Source: Taiwanofungus camphoratus (Eukaryota; Basidiomycota; Agaricomycetes; Polyporales; Taiwanofungaceae). Taken from it: 64,000 nt of DNA. Location of the stretch: positions 1,674,001 to 1,738,000 of the forward strand of contig CP021224.1 in the NCBI GenBank assembly GCA_003999685.1. Direction: 5' to 3'. Positions 44,401-57,200 of the stretch are shown piece after piece; the first letter of the stretch is position 1, and each line of letters opens with the position of its first letter. Position numbers and translations under genes: made by a program. The notes below the pieces were generated by a model that saw nothing but the letters and a program-made list of their open reading frames with translations, made no database searches and was not told the origin of the DNA.

Positions 44401-47400
44401 GATTCAAATGTTATTGTATCCATTCCAAAGGTCCAGCTTGGTGAACACCATGGCTTTCTGGAGTCGATCAATGAGCTCCCCTATCAGAGGCAGCGGGTAG
44501 GCATCCTTGACTGTGGCATCATTCATGTACTGGTAATCCTGGCATGGATGCAGCATCCCATCTTTTTTCTTGACAAAGAAGGTGGGTGATGCCATAGGGG
44601 AGTTTGATTCTCGCAGATACCCCTTTGTCAGATTTTCTGATATGAACTTGTCCATCTTGGCTTGTTCTTTCACAGATAGTGGGATCACCCCATATTTCTT
44701 TGGGATGAAGTTTGGTTTCAGCTCTACTGCATGGTCCCACAGCTTTGATTCGGGGAAGTGGTCAGCAGCAGCCTTTTCAAACACCTGTTTGTAGTCCCAC
44801 AGGTACTCCAGAACGAGGTCCTCCAGGGAAGGGGGTGGCTCTGTTGGTATTTCCAGTTCCACAGTCTCCCTAGCATTCAGTACTAGCAGCTTAGAGTTGG
44901 GGAAGCGGGTGACTCTGTTTAGCATCACTTTCTTTGGGATTGGCGGTTGCAAAAGTCCTTCTTCGTTGGTGAGCGGCTGTTCCTTGTGTTGGAACACTCC
45001 TAGGACTCCCTCCCCTTGCGTATATGCGCATAGTATGTCCCCTAGTTCATCGTCGTTCTCGTGCATGGAGGCATGACATAAAGGGATGCCAGTTGAAGTT
45101 GGCTGGGTCATGATCCAGGTGTAGTATCTCTGCCATTTGGTGAGCCTGGCTTGGTCAATGTCAAGTGTTCCCCTTACCCAGTTGATCCTGGGGTTGACTT
45201 GTGTGAGCCAGGGGTTGCCGAGCACCACATTGAGTGGTCCGATGTCAGAGATGTAGAAGTTGGTCAGGACATCATTGCCTTCAAGACAGATGCTTCCTTT
45301 GACCCTATGAGTGATGGGTCCTCCCTTGTTTGCACTCCCATCAATGGTGGTGGAGGTTACTGCCTGTGGTAGTGGCATGGTAGGGAACCCCCATTGCTTT
45401 ACAAAGTTCAGATGAATTAGGTTGGCATCAGCCCCACTGTCTAACAGAGGGCACACTGCAATGGCTTTCTCCCCTATGACAATGTATCCTGGCAAATAAA
45501 GTGTATTGCGTTTGCGTAGACCAGTAATTACATTTCATACAGGGAGATCTGGCAACTCATGCATTGAGTTGGGTTGCCTTACAGAAAATCCAAGAAATCA
45601 TGGTGATCGGCGAAGGGGTATTGGCCAGTCATCACAGCTGTTACGTCACTTTCAGTGGCCTCATCATCAGCATCCTCCTCTTCCCCTACTGTAGCCTTTC
45701 TGGTAGAGGGTTTCCTTCCTTCACCTCCTCCTGAGCTTGTTGCCTTGTCTGGGCAATCTTTGGCGAGGTGTCCCTTTTTGTGGCACTTGTAGCATGAGCC
45801 TGACTTTCGGTCCATCAGACGCTGCTGATTATCAGGCTGGTTGTAGTTGCCCACCCGATTAGAAACATGAGTGGGTGTCTTGGCCTTCTTAATTGCTGTG
45901 TCAATGGCCTTATTGTTCCTGTAGGCCCTGTCTCTATGGGCTGCAGCTTCCTTCCACCCTGCCAAAGTTGTGGGGGGAACATTGTGTTTCATGATATGCC
46001 CCCGGATGATGCTGGGTAACTTTTCTCTGTACCAGGCTATGAGGGCACTTTCTTCTGTGATTTCCACCAAAGAGGCCAGCCTATCAAACTGCTCGTTGAA
46101 GTCTTTGATGGTCTTGTTGAAGGTATAGACCAAGTTTCACAGGTCGATAGAAGCTGATACTTCTTCCTCGATGACCCCGAAGCGTTGGAGGAACTGTAAG
46201 ACAACGTTTGGGAAGGTGTCATACCCCCTTGTTGCTCCATAAAGAGTGGGGTGTGGCATGAAGGCCGCCTCCATGAGGGTGTCCACCCACTTTCCAGGGA
46301 TCCCTTCCAGGTGTCCAAGGAAGTTGCTGACTTTTTCTCAATCAGGAGCGAGGGCCCAGCGGACTGTGTCGAAGCGGCGAGCAAACTGGATAACGAAGTG
46401 ATGGGCATCTTCTCTTTTTCCAGAGAACTTTTCAATTTCGGGTTCTTTTCGATCTGGTGGGCGGTTATACCCTTGAGGTGCAGGGGTTCCCCCAAGCGGG
46501 CCTCCTCCCGGTGGGCCTCCTCCTGGTGGGCCTCCTCCAGGTGGGCCTCCTCCAGGTGGGCCTCCTCTATGGGGTTCTCCTCCGTCATCTGAGGAGTCTC
46601 CTTCAGGTGGCCCTCCTCCTTCAGCCGATCCTCCCTGTGGGGCACCTTCGGAACAGAGTATGCCTATACCTCGTGGTGTGTCAGGGGTGTGTGGGGATGT
46701 CTTTCCTTCTGTTTCAGCTTCCATCTGACGCTCTGGTTGATCTGCCTCTGGGTCAGTTACTTCTGAGCTGGTGGTATCCGAGGGGTGATCTTCCTTGTCG
46801 AAGGTAATGAAGCGGGCCTGTATAAGTGTGTGATTGGTTGGGGTGCAGGGTTCAAGGTCACTACCTCGGTAAGGGGCTGGATCATATCGATGGGGACAGG
46901 GTTGATTCGAACAGACCCTCCAGTTAGAGGTCCTCGTGTAGTGTCGGTGAACGTCCCGATTGTTCTCCTGTTGATAGCGATGAGCCTTCCCTGCGCACGT
47001 CAGACTCAGAGTCCTCCTCGTTTTGGAGGATGGATCCAGCTTGCCAGTGGTGGTAGAATTCTCTGGCACTGAGTAGCCTCTGGTAGAGGGCTACTATTCT
47101 GGGGATGGCTAGTTGAAAGGTGAAGCGTGGATTGGAGAGCACTCCTTGTGTGACATGGATGCGGTGTTTGAGAACGTCGTTGAAATCTCCGGAGGGTGTG
47201 GGGGGAAGAGGTCGACTTCCTCTACTTAGTTGTGCGTGATTTTCTAGCACTGCTTGCCAAGCATCGGCTGCTCTGGAAAGGCGAGAGCGAATGTACTGTA
47301 TTAGTTCCCTTTGTTCCTGGGCGAGGAAACTAGTGGAGCTGTCAGCGTGGAGAATGGCTCTGAGGTTGCGCTCTGCCTGGTCCAACACTTCTTCCAACAT

Positions 47401-47570
47401 TGGAAGATTCTGATCATATTCCACACGGTCCAGCTCTTCTTCTTGCTGGTGGTTCAAATCGAAAGGTCGTCGATAGTCCGTGGTGACCAGTACTTGTCCT
47501 AATGAGTATGCTGGTCCTTTTCCGTGAACCGGTACGAGTTCATTTCAGGTGTGTAGGAGCTTTATCCTAG

Positions 47571-48056
47571 TGTTACTGGGGGTACGCCCGTTAACGTGCT
47601 GCCTAATAGTGGGACTATACGCAGCTGGGTGACGAGTCAGAATGCTAGTGACGACGAGTCACTTGTCCTGCAGGTGTCTTCAACCACAAGCCCTATGTGA
47701 TCTCAAAGGGTTGCAGGCTTCTTGCGATATGAGGTAATGAGTAAAGCAAGGTATATTCGGAGTACAAAGGCATAGTACTCTTGTGGTATAAACAAAGAGG
47801 ATAAAGCTGGAGACCCTCTGTCGGCTGAGGGTCGTACATATACTGCTGCTGCCAGCCCCCAGACACTACCATTGTGACCCTGGGGACAGTGTAAAGAGAA
47901 AGAGATAAGCGGCCCGCATGAGTAACTACAAATGGCATAAGCGGAGACAGTCAGCCCGTCAGACAGATGTGGGATGAGTAACTGGAAGTGAGCCGCACGT
48001 CCGTGATGTACAGTAAGAAAAGTAAACTCGTCCGTTGTCCCTACCAGCCGGTAACA
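47571..48056 (-). repeat. 5' LTR of gypsy B
   Basis: 486 bp. On the minus strand it starts TGTTACCGGCTGG and ends CCCCAGTAACA. It abuts a truncated LTR A at 48057. Confidence 0.92.
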
Positions 48057-48386
48057 CCTGGTAACCCTTCGTTACACCTTAGACACTTAGGTTATACTTC
48101 GGTAGCCTTAGTTCCACTACGTACTTGGACACCGTCGTTGTCCTTGTACTTTGTATATACCTTCGTCTATTCAATGGGTCTTCTTAGACCATCTATTTCC
48201 CTGTGACTACACTCAGACTTAGATGATGCAACATAGCCCACAACTCTCTCAAGACCATTGGGCTAGCGGTTGAAGACTTAGGCGTATACTCATCGTCAGC
48301 CAGGCTGACTCCTCATATACACACTCGACTACTCAATGACTCACCGTCACTAGTAGTCACTTATGGGCGTAGACACCCCCGTAACA
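48057..48386 (+). repeat. LTR A 3' portion (copy A4)
   Basis: The last 330 bp of a family A LTR, from CCTGGTAACCC to CCCCCGTAACA. Its left part is missing where LTR B begins, so B apparently inserted into or recombined with this LTR. Confidence 0.88.
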
Positions 48387-48627
48387 ATTAATGGCTAAGT
48401 TGTAGTCTAGCACTAGGTTTGCTGTTTCTTTGTTTCAGAAGCTGATCATTAGTGGTCTGGAACCTTTTCCTTGGTGGTTTGAATCACTGTCTAACCAACA
48501 GATGTTAGTGGTACCCAGCACAAAACCTATATCCTTATTGTTTTTGTTTTCTATCCTTTTGATTGCAGTTCTTATATTCGTTTTTCCATCCCATATGGAT
48601 GTGGGAACATTGTGGGCTACTATGGTG
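48387..48627. other. Unassigned AT-rich flank of the Tc1 element
   Basis: 240 bp of AT-rich DNA with an open stretch (KLIISGLEPFPWWFESLSNQ) that I do not recognise, followed by a hydrophobic stretch. The far side of the Tc1 insertion is KDZ2, so this should be part of whatever lay next to the target TA. It has no match in KDZ1. Confidence 0.35.
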
Positions 48628-48629
48628 TA

Positions 48630-50238
48630 CAGTGACTCACAAAACCATTGCAATGTTTGTCACTTTCTGACTGTTTGGTCTATATCTCAGTCACCAGATA
48701 TGTGATAGCTTCAAATGTTGGACCGTTAGAAAGCCCTGCATCATGGCTTTCCAATGTAGTATCTATCATAAAAAATGGACAAGTATATGGGAAGTTATCT
48801 ATCATTCTTTCAGAAAGTTCATTGCAACAGTTTTGTTGCTAGCATAATATGAAATAGAAAATACAAATGATTAGTACTTAGTATATCCTCCTTTTGCCTT
48901 TATCACAGCCTCTACCCTTCTAGGCATACTTTCTATCAAATTTTGACACACAGAAGCATCAATTGCATCCCATTCCTTCTCCACATGCTCCCAAAGTTTC
49001 AAAATCCCACTTGAAGGCTTTTCATACCCTGCAAGCCTTGTTTTCAAGTGTTGCCAAAGGTGCTCAATAGGATTGAGGTCAGGAGACTGAGCTGGCCATA
49101 CCATGACATTAAAATCATGGTCCTGAAACCACCTTTTAGCCTTTTTGCTAGTGTGCTTAGGGTCATTATCTTGCTGGAAGATGACATCTTGAGGGGTTAG
49201 ACCATAGTAATCAAGTGATCCTTGAAGTTCATCCTCCAAGATGCTGACATAAAGGTCTGCATCCATCCTCCCATCAATCTTGCATACCAATCCAACTCCT
49301 TCCCAAGTTATACAGCCCCATACCATGACACTCCCTCCACCAAACTTGACTGTTCCCTTCACCAGCCTGACACTAAGACCCTTTCCTGGCTTTTTCCATG
49401 CCCATTTCCTTCCATCTGACCCCAGGTGATTGATTTTGGTCTCATCAGACCATATAACCTTCTTTCAATCATCCACAGTCCAGTGCTGATGACTCACAGC
49501 AAAGTCTTCTGGTGATGCTTTTGATAGTAGTGGTCATTTCTTCTTCACCACAGCCTTTATACCTATTTTTCTCAGAGAATGACAAATGGTCTGTGGGAAT
49601 ATGGGTGTGTTCTTAATATCCTGAAGTGTTTTAGACACTTGAACAGCACTTTCAGCCTTTTCAGTGCTAATTAAGCAAATAGCATGATGAATATCAGTGG
49701 AGGAAAGCTTGGCTGGGCAGCCACCAGAGGACTTGAGAAGGGTAGGACAAAGTCTAAAGCATATCCTGGTGATAGTACTGTAATGTACACCAGTAGAGCT
49801 GGATATTTGGCAAGCAGATTGACCTAAATCAAGCAGAGAAAGAATTTGATTGATAATGTCTGTAGAGAGGGATTTCATGATGATGAAAGTGTGGTTCAAT
49901 TTGATATTATTGCTTGTTTGTGCTATGTTGAACTTCTCTTAAGGTCACATGACTTGCACAAAAAGATTCAAGCCCAGCAAGCATGATGTCCTGTCACTGT
50001 CTGCCAATATTTGATCTGCAAAATGCCAGCAACAAAACCATTGCAATAAATCTTCTGAAAGAATGATAGATAACTTCACATATACTTGTCCATTTTTTAT
50101 GATAGATACCACATTGGAAAGCCATGATGCATGGCTTGCTAATGGTCTAACATTTGAAGCTATCGCATATCTGGTTGCTGAGATATAGGTCAAACAGTCA
50201 GAAAGTGACAAACATTGCAATGGTTTTGTGAGTCACTG
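48630..50238 (-). mobile_element. Tc1/mariner element with long inverted repeats
   Basis: 1,609 bp, starting CAGTGACTCACAAAACCATT and ending in its inverse, flanked by TA on both sides (48628-48629, 50239-50240), the Tc1/mariner target. The inverted repeats extend about 210 bp (48630-48845 and 50025-50238), much longer than the 20-100 bp of many Tc1 elements, with about 10% mismatch by eye. It holds a single transposase gene on the minus strand. It is inserted at the edge of KDZ2. Confidence 0.95.
48871..49899 (-). pseudogene. Tc1 transposase (DD34E), two in-frame stops
   Basis: Cut-and-paste transposase of about 342 codons, close to the family's usual 340. N-terminal helix-turn-helix region (LSLLDLGQSACQISSSTGVH), second HTH (GGCPAKLSSTDIHHAICLIS), then the catalytic DDE domain: WSDETKINHLGSDGRKW (first Asp), FQQDNDPKHTS (second Asp, about 49170) and SPDLNPIEHLW (Glu), with 34 residues between the last two, hence DD34E. 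One reading frame covers the whole length but is interrupted by stops after VVKKK (49534-49536) and after WTVDD (about 49466), so it is inactive in this state. The catalytic residues are intact and decay is slight, so the insertion is fairly young. Confidence 0.92.
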
Positions 50239-50240
50239 TA

Positions 50241-50425
50241 CATCACCTGCCCCACTTCCCATTCCACCTCCCACCTCCCACTGCCCAGTGACTGCACCAC
50301 TGTCTCCCTCAGCAATGGAACTGGAGGCACCAGAACACACATCTGGAAGTGTAGTGGCTGGGGGGAGCTGGGTCAACATGATGAGTGGATATGGGGAGGA
50401 GGACATGAACATGATCATAGATTAG
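50241..50425 (+). pseudogene. C-terminal remnant of KDZ2 cysteine-cluster gene
   Basis: Ends MMSGYGEEDMNMIID, matching the KDZ1 C-terminus LSGYGDDEDDGDK. Everything upstream of the Tc1 element is missing. Confidence 0.5.
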
Positions 50426-50579
50426 TTGTAGTAGATTAGGTTAAATGCCATTAGTAGATTTTGTGTTATACAGTGTGAGCATCTATTTAAGAATTGAGGC
50501 AGTGGTGAACTAAACTGAGAACTTGTCATATCCTAGAGACAGCCAAACATAGCTAATGAGTATTGCAGTTCTGACTAAT

Positions 50580-50830
50580 GACACTGCACCCCTTGCCACC
50601 AGTGCCGCACCCCTTACTGCTGGTGCTGCACTCCTCACTGCTGGCACTGCACCCCTCACCACTGGCACTGCACCCCTTGCTGCCAGCACTGCACCCTTTG
50701 CCACTGGCACCACACTTCTCACTGCCGGCACCACACCTCTCACCACCAGCGCCACACCTTTTGCTGCCGACACCACACCTCTCACTGCCAGTGCCGCACC
50801 CCTTGCCACCAGTGCCACAATGCTCATGGC
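50580..50830. repeat. 21-bp minisatellite (KDZ2)
   Basis: About twelve 21-bp units such as GCACCCCTCACCACTGGCAC, at the position corresponding to 15793-16015 in KDZ1. Confidence 0.75.
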
Positions 50831-50869
50831 TGGTTAGTGCAACCCTTGACTTCCTGCTGTCAATGCAAC

Positions 50870-51602
50870 CTAAGCCACAGTCCTCCTCCCACCCCTGTTG
50901 GCTGGCCTGGGTTTGGGTCTTCCAGGCACCCCCTTTCCCTTCTTCCTAGATGATGATTCCACCTCCTCCTCCACAGGCTCCAACTCATTCTTTTTCCTCT
51001 TCTGGCTCCCCTCCTTTGGACTGGCACCATTCTTGTTTGGCACAGGTAGCACATCATGCCCACCAGACTTACTGGGCTGTGCTTGGGGATGCTTCAATGC
51101 TGATCTGGTCAGTCTGGAGCTGTCCCCATCACCTCAGTATCTTCTGATACTGCCTCTATGCCTACCCTCATCTCATTGCATGCAGGCAGCAGGACATTCT
51201 CCACCATGTCCTCACTGAGCACTGAGTTGAGAACATAGTCAGGCAGGTCAGTGGGCTTGCCCTCCACTTCATTGGCCACCTGGGCCTCCTCCAAGTCCCT
51301 GAGCATCAGCCCAATCACCAGCGCCATGTTCTGGGTCTTCACCATGTCCAGCTTAAAATTGTCCCCCCTGCTGGTGTAATAGGGCTTCAAGGACAGCCAC
51401 TGAGTGAACTTGGAGCCTGTGGCCATATTGCTGTGAATGGCTCTAGTACAGTGGGGGGAGGTGTACTTCCATTCCCCCCAGGCCCATTGATGAGACCAAT
51501 TGCCAGAAACAATAATGTGAGCCTGGGCAAGGAATGTTTAGGCTGTCATGATGAATATGGAAAGAACAACCACACACCAATTTGGAGATGGCTTTGATGA
51601 AG
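50870..51602 (-). CDS. KDZ accessory ORF 3 (KDZ2 copy)
   Basis: Counterpart of 14519-15270. It reads through FTQWLSLKPYYTSRGDNFKL, VANEVEGKPTDLPDYVLNSV and a Lys-rich tail to RPANRGGRRTVA, 16 residues longer than KDZ1 because the late stop is absent. One frame change lies near 51115 between VMGTAPD and the HPQAQPSK segment. Function unknown. Confidence 0.55.
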
Positions 51603-51617
51603 CTGCAATATGGCATC

Positions 51618-54049
51618 TGTCAGGACAGACTAAGCAGATATGTCTGTCTTGCCTCAGGACTGTCTTGGACCATTGCTGGTGACTTGAACTTGTTCCTGGG
51701 TATGGCCAGTGCAGGAGTCCTTGATGCACTTCCTTCATCATCCACATGACCAGCTACTGGCTGTCCTCCACCATGTGATACAAACTGGTATCTTGGATCA
51801 TGTGAGGGCCTGACCACAATAGAAGGTGGCAAGGACTTATGGTCGATATAGACTGAGTGGCTAGTCCGAAGACTCGAGTGAGTACCCTCAGGTATGAGCA
51901 AAGAGGATGCAAGACACGAGTACAATTGAATAGATCAAATGATAATAAGTAACAAGATTGAACTTAAGGTCCATCCTAAGCTAAGTACATCACTATATAT
52001 ACAAGTATCTACTATGCGCACAGACCAAGAACTACTCTAGGGCAGGCGGTCAGCAAAGTGGTACGACTACAGTAAATAGGGGAAGTGGTACAACTTGGGC
52101 ATATTAGAAGTGGTACAACTCGGGCATATTAGAAGTGGTGTGTGTAATCAGGAATGTGGTGAGCAGCCCGAGTATAAGTCAGAGTCCATGATGAAGCGGG
52201 GCCAATCTGGGGCCCATACAGTAAGTAATACCTATGTCAGCAGTCCCGTGACAAAGGCCATTAGATAAGAAAGAAATTGTTTCACCATGTCCCAGTGATG
52301 GTGATTGGGTACATTGAGATACAGGGTTACCAGTGGGCTGACCTCTGCCCACCAGCACCACACTTGCACCCACCGGCACCACACTTGCACCCACTGGCAC
52401 CATACTTGCACCCACCAGCCCCACATCTGTCCCTGTGGCTGCTGCACCTCCTGTGAGTGGTGCTCTACCTCTTCCCGCCACTCTGGGTGTTTGTGTGTGA
52501 CCTGACTGACCTGGTTCACTAGGCCCCAGCTCATTCCCATTCTCTATGTCACTTGGCTCATTGTGACAGCTACCATCTTTGTCTGATTCAGTGGTGCTCT
52601 CCTCATCTTGGGTGTCAGGTGGTGTCACCACCTTCCCCTTGCCCTTGTCCTTGTGGCCTGCCCGCTTGGGATGATTGGGCTGAGATGGGACCCTCTTCAC
52701 CAGCAGCTGAGGTTCCTTGTCCCTGCCCTTCCATGCCTTGAATTTGAAGGTGTGGTCCACCTCCAGGTCGTCCTGCTGATCAGACCAGAAGTTCAGAAGC
52801 CAGTCCACATCTGCCTGGATCATCTTGGTGCAGTCCTTCAAAGTGATGTCCTCTGGCATATACACCGCTGAGATGTATTTGTTCTGCTCTGACTGCAACA
52901 CCCCCAAGGCACCTTTGCCTCTGGCTTCCCACAGCACTTGACTATGGGACATCCCAGACAATCAGTCAGTCAGCCTGGTGGCTCAGCCACAGGGATGGGG
53001 GACATACCATAATGCATGCACACAAACTGTGCTATTAACTGCTTCTTTTGATTGAGGCTCACCACCAAGATGACTTCCTGAGATGGAAGAAGGGGCTCCC
53101 CATCCTCTGTGGTGTCCAGCTCCAGTGCTGGCTCCATATTCCTCTTCCTCTTCTTCAGCTCCTCCTCCCCATCAACCTCTTGCTCCAGTGCTGTCCTGGT
53201 GTCAATGGCTACTGGGATGGTGGACAACATGGGCTCTGGCACTCACCGAACTGTGTGTTGGCATATCTCTTGAACAGCCTCAGATACTCCTCTGTGTTCC
53301 AGTCCACCACCTTGTCCTCCACCTTGTCCCCACCACCCAACTGGTCATTGAAATCAAAACTGAGGCTTGGAGGTGAGAGAGGAGAGGATGATTGAGGACT
53401 GCACACTCACTCCATGGTGTAAATCTTGGCATTCTTTCCCCTATATGCACCCAGCACATACACCCTCATGCCCATCATCTTGAAGACATACTGGGCAAAC
53501 TCCTTGACTGCCTTCTCCCCATGCTTCTCCACCCTGGCCATCTGGACATCTGCTGGAGCTCCCTCTGTGTTCCATATGTGGGCTTCCCTCACATAGGCAG
53601 CCTTCTGCTCCTCTGACACAGCAGCACACAACTGTGCTTTCATGGTCTGGTAATGGGTGATCCACTGAGGGCTGCCTGGTTTGGCACCCCCAGCCAGAAT
53701 GGCCACCCTGCACACCAGTTCCTCCTTGGAATGGGCTACCACCACATTTCTCCAGGTGTATGATGATTTGGGATCAAACTCCTTCCTCTTTGCCTTTTTC
53801 TCCTGCTTGTTCCTGGCATATTTCTTCAATGCCTGCATAGAGATGATCATGAGCACATCCTCAGTCATGTAGAGCAGAACCTCTCACCTCTTTCTCCTCA
53901 TCTGTCAGCTTTCTGTTCTCCAATTCCTCCAGATCTTCATACACATCCTGCAGGAACTGCGCTCAGGCTGCTCTGTCTGCCTGGTTCCACTCAGGGAACA
54001 GAGCATTGATGGCATCCTTGTGAGTCTGAGGGATAGAGTTCCCAGGCAT
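51618..54049 (-). CDS. KDZ accessory protein divergent from transposase (KDZ2 copy), split by LTR D2
   Basis: Starts MPGNSIPQTHKDAINALFPE (54049). Compared with KDZ1 the exon 53407-53868 is intact (YTWRNVVVAHSKEELVCR, HYQTMKAQLCAAVSEEQK, GMRVYVLGAYRGKNAKIY) and the later Trp is present (FKAWKGRDKEPQL). It shares the TGA at codon 29. The minisatellite tail (about 52340-52440) is in frame with the protein and encodes PVGASVV heptads. LTR D2 (51776-52284) then interrupts the last 50 or so residues. Confidence 0.62.
51776..52284 (+). repeat. Solo LTR, family D (copy D2)
   Basis: 509 bp, TGATACAAACTGG...GAAATTGTTTCA, with 5-bp duplication CCATG (51771-51775 and 52285-52289). It is a separate insertion from D1: the target gene differs although both lie in KDZ copies. 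It contains an internal duplication of GAAGTGGTACAACTCGGGCA near 52083-52130 that D1 lacks. Confidence 0.92.
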
Positions 54050-54267
54050 GGCTTAAGTGAGTGAGCAGCAGAGCAGTGAGGCAAGGCAGATCCCTAGTTT
54101 GATGCACTTCAGCTGTTGCACACTTTTGCTAAAGTCACTCCAACCCAATGGGTCACACCTGTTGTCACACAAATGTGCACTCGTGTGCATCTGCACTCAA
54201 GCTTCACAACACATATTTGAGTGCATTTCCTGTGTTTCTGCTCTTCACCGCAAAACAGGTGAACCTG
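54050..54267. promoter_or_regulatory. Divergent intergenic region of KDZ2
   Basis: Counterpart of 12331-12548 and visibly conserved with it over its whole length, including an unusual open minus-to-plus leader (MSEQQSSEARQI) whose role is unknown. Confidence 0.4.
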
Positions 54268-57200
54268 ATGAGAAAAAAAAAAAGAAGATTGAGCTCCCCC
54301 ATCATCCAGGAGGCCAAATAGAAGCAAAAGAAGACTTCCAGAGGCATGATTTCTCAGTTGGTGCAGATCAAAGATAAGCCTGGCTCATCCTTGCCCAGCA
54401 CTCCTACCAGGAGCATGCCTCTCCAAACTCCAAGAACAAGCAGGCATGCCAATGCAGGATATGATCCACCTGTCTATGAGGATCATATTTCTCAGCCTGT
54501 GTTTCCATCCACTCAGGTGGGCATTGTCTGAGCCAATGGGACTGGAATGGCATCACAGCTCACATTCTTCTTACAGTCTCAACCTGATCTCATGAGGGAG
54601 TGGCTGGAAAGCAAAGAGCATTATTTAAATAGACTGTACATGTATGAGGGTGCCCCCCACCACACAGAACCCTCTCTACAATCACACCCTTCTTCCAGTC
54701 ATTCATGTGTCTGGTGCAGCATGAAGGGGGCACTCTGGTGCTGTCTGGACTGCCTGGCCAAACCCATGTTTTGTATGGAGTGTTGCAAACTGGAACATGC
54801 CAGGCTACTATTCCACAGGATCCAGAAATGGACCCATAACACCTTCTTCACCCTGGCTTGGTTGTGGGATGTGGGAGCATGTATCCAGCTTGGCCACAAG
54901 GGGAGTGCCTGCCTTATGACCCTGGATGGACAGGATGGGATGTTCTCTGATGAGGAAGAGGCTGAGGATGACTGGGTATTGGAAGAGGGTGCCAGATGAC
55001 ATTCCAGTCTTCACAAACCCAGAGCCAGATGATGTGCTGAGTGAGTGATGCCCTCAGGGATGTGCTCAAGGACAGGATCTTGTGTGTGCTCATTCCAAGC
55101 TCAGATAATTGGAAATTACCACAAAATGATACCAACAGTGCTGTCAGGAATGAACACAGTACTGTCAGGAATAGTCACAGCACCAGCAGCAATGGTTGTG
55201 GTGCTGGCAGCAATGGTTGCAGCACTGACAGGAATAGTCATGGCACTGTTGGCTATGGGTGCAGTGCTGGTGGTGATGAGTGTGGTGCCATCGGTATGGT
55301 CTTGGTGCCACCAGTGAAAATAGCAGTGCCATCAGTGAGACACAGGGCACACCTCATGCAACATTGGGACTGCCTTCAGAGTATTGACAGGCATCATGCC
55401 CTTGTGGCATTTGACACCAGAAGCATCCATAGAATGATGGTTGTGGTTGATATCTCTGGCATTCACCAACTTCCCATTCACTGGTGTGGGTGTGTGAATG
55501 CCCCCAGTCATGAAGACCAGCTGCTGGACATGGGCCTCTACCCAGCCAGCCACAGGCACATCAAAACATGTTTCACTTTCAAGGTCCTTGATGACTTCCT
55601 GCTGGAGAACCTCAAATGCAGGACCTCCACCCTCAACTTTTACAGCTGGCTCAGGAAGGTGACTGATCCTGTTTTCCCCCAAGCCATGCCAGTGAGTGAT
55701 TCCACGGCCACCCATCAGGAGGTTGCCAATGCTCATGGGGTACCCCATCATCAAGGACCGGTATCAGCAATTCCTCAGGGTCCCCAGACAGTGGTCTCAT
55801 CTCAAGGACCTCATGCGACATGGGTTTGGATACCCATCCAGACAGCAGCCTGGAGAAGGTGACCTTGCCTTTTTCTGCACTGCCTGCCCACAACCTGGAG
55901 TCAATCTGGACTCAGGTTGGAAGGAACATTCTGACCAGTAAGTGATCTGAGCCTGGTCTGGCTGTGCCTGGTCTGGCTGTGCCTGGTCTGACCATGCCCA
56001 GATTGGTGTACACCCAAGGGTTCATGATGGATGGCAACTTCTCTGTGGAGCATCTCAAGATAAGGAGGTCAAAGAATGATGTGGAGATCACCGACAGCAC
56101 CGGCTTCTTTGTGGCTGATGGCAGGTACAAGGCCCATCTCCAGGTGGCCAAGGAGCTCAAGGGGGTAGGTTTCCATCTCACTGGTCCTCATGCCCATGAT
56201 CCCATGTGTCTTTCTTCCCATTGCACAGCCAGGCACTTGTCACAACCACAAGGCCATCAACCTGGCCAATGCTGACTGGTACAAGCTGGAGTCCACCAGG
56301 ATTGGAGCCACTGCCTGTCCTTGGCATGGCTGCTTTGTGCCACACTCTGTGGTGGACTTTCAAAAGGGGGAGAGACAGATGAACATGGACTACTCCATGT
56401 CCAATGCCATTGGATACAACACAAGGGACATTGGCAGAATGCTCCTGCTTTATGACATCAGCTGCCAGTATGGTCAGTATCTGCTGAAGCAGTTCCAGCA
56501 AGATCCCTATCTTCAGATGCCTGAAGGTCTCAAAATCATTAAGGGCATTGGCCTGTTCCATGTGCATGGGCACCAGGATGCCTGCTTCATTCAATACTCA
56601 CCCAGCTTCATCCCTGGCACCGGCCTGGTGGATGGGGAGATCCTTGAGACCCTTTGGTCTTCCCTGAACAAGGTGTCTGGCAGCACCAGAGGCATGGCCA
56701 CCTCTCACCAGAAGGAGGTTCTCAACCGACACATGAATGACTCCAACTGGAAGAAGATCATCAACACTGGTATGACGGTCCTGTCTCAGTGATGAGTGGT
56801 TCAGCTGACCCAGGGGATCTCACACAGTGTCTTCCTAGTACAAGAACATCAAGCCCATACTGACAGACACCAAAAGATCATATCAGGTGATGGAGGCCAG
56901 CATCAATCCCACTCTGCTGGTCCAGTGGAAACAGCAAATGGGAAAGACTCAATGACACAGGCTGAAGGATGAAAAACCTATGGACATCTTTGATGTGGAG
57001 CTCAGGAAAGGTAAGTGCATCGGCATGCAGCTGGAACCATCTCTTTTGAACATTGGCCTTCATCCTCCAGCACCCAGCCAGGCTGACATTCAACTGAGGC
57101 TGGCCGAGAAGGAGCCTCACCTGGGTTTGTCTTGAAGGGCTGTTGGATGGTTGACTCAGGGCCTGAAGGTTCAGGAGACACAGTGAGTGGCCATGTGCAT

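Larger units (their letters stand above)
33680..48056 (-). mobile_element. Ty3/gypsy family B element (fossil) with A2 nested inside
   Basis: A minus-strand chromodomain gypsy element of about 7.6 kb once the nested A2 (34673-41431 plus one duplication) is set aside. Parts, right to left: 5' LTR (48056-47571), gag (about 47457-46140), zinc knuckle CYKCHKKGHLAKDC (about 45800), protease (LDSGADANL, about 45440), reverse transcriptase (YMDD near 44235), RNase H, integrase (about 43050-42230), chromodomain (EEEYEVEGIRGH, LIKWKGW, about 42080-42000), a 3' region with a second CCHC-like motif, a polypurine tract ending GGGGGTAA and the 3' LTR. It is broken in several places. The bases outside the two LTRs differ (GTGGC left, CCTGG right), so no target duplication is visible. 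Confidence 0.9.

Noticed and set aside
48387-48627. Part of KDZ2 continuing across the Tc1 element
   Set aside because: It should be contiguous with KDZ2 by the TA duplication, but I find no counterpart in KDZ1, so I left it unassigned.
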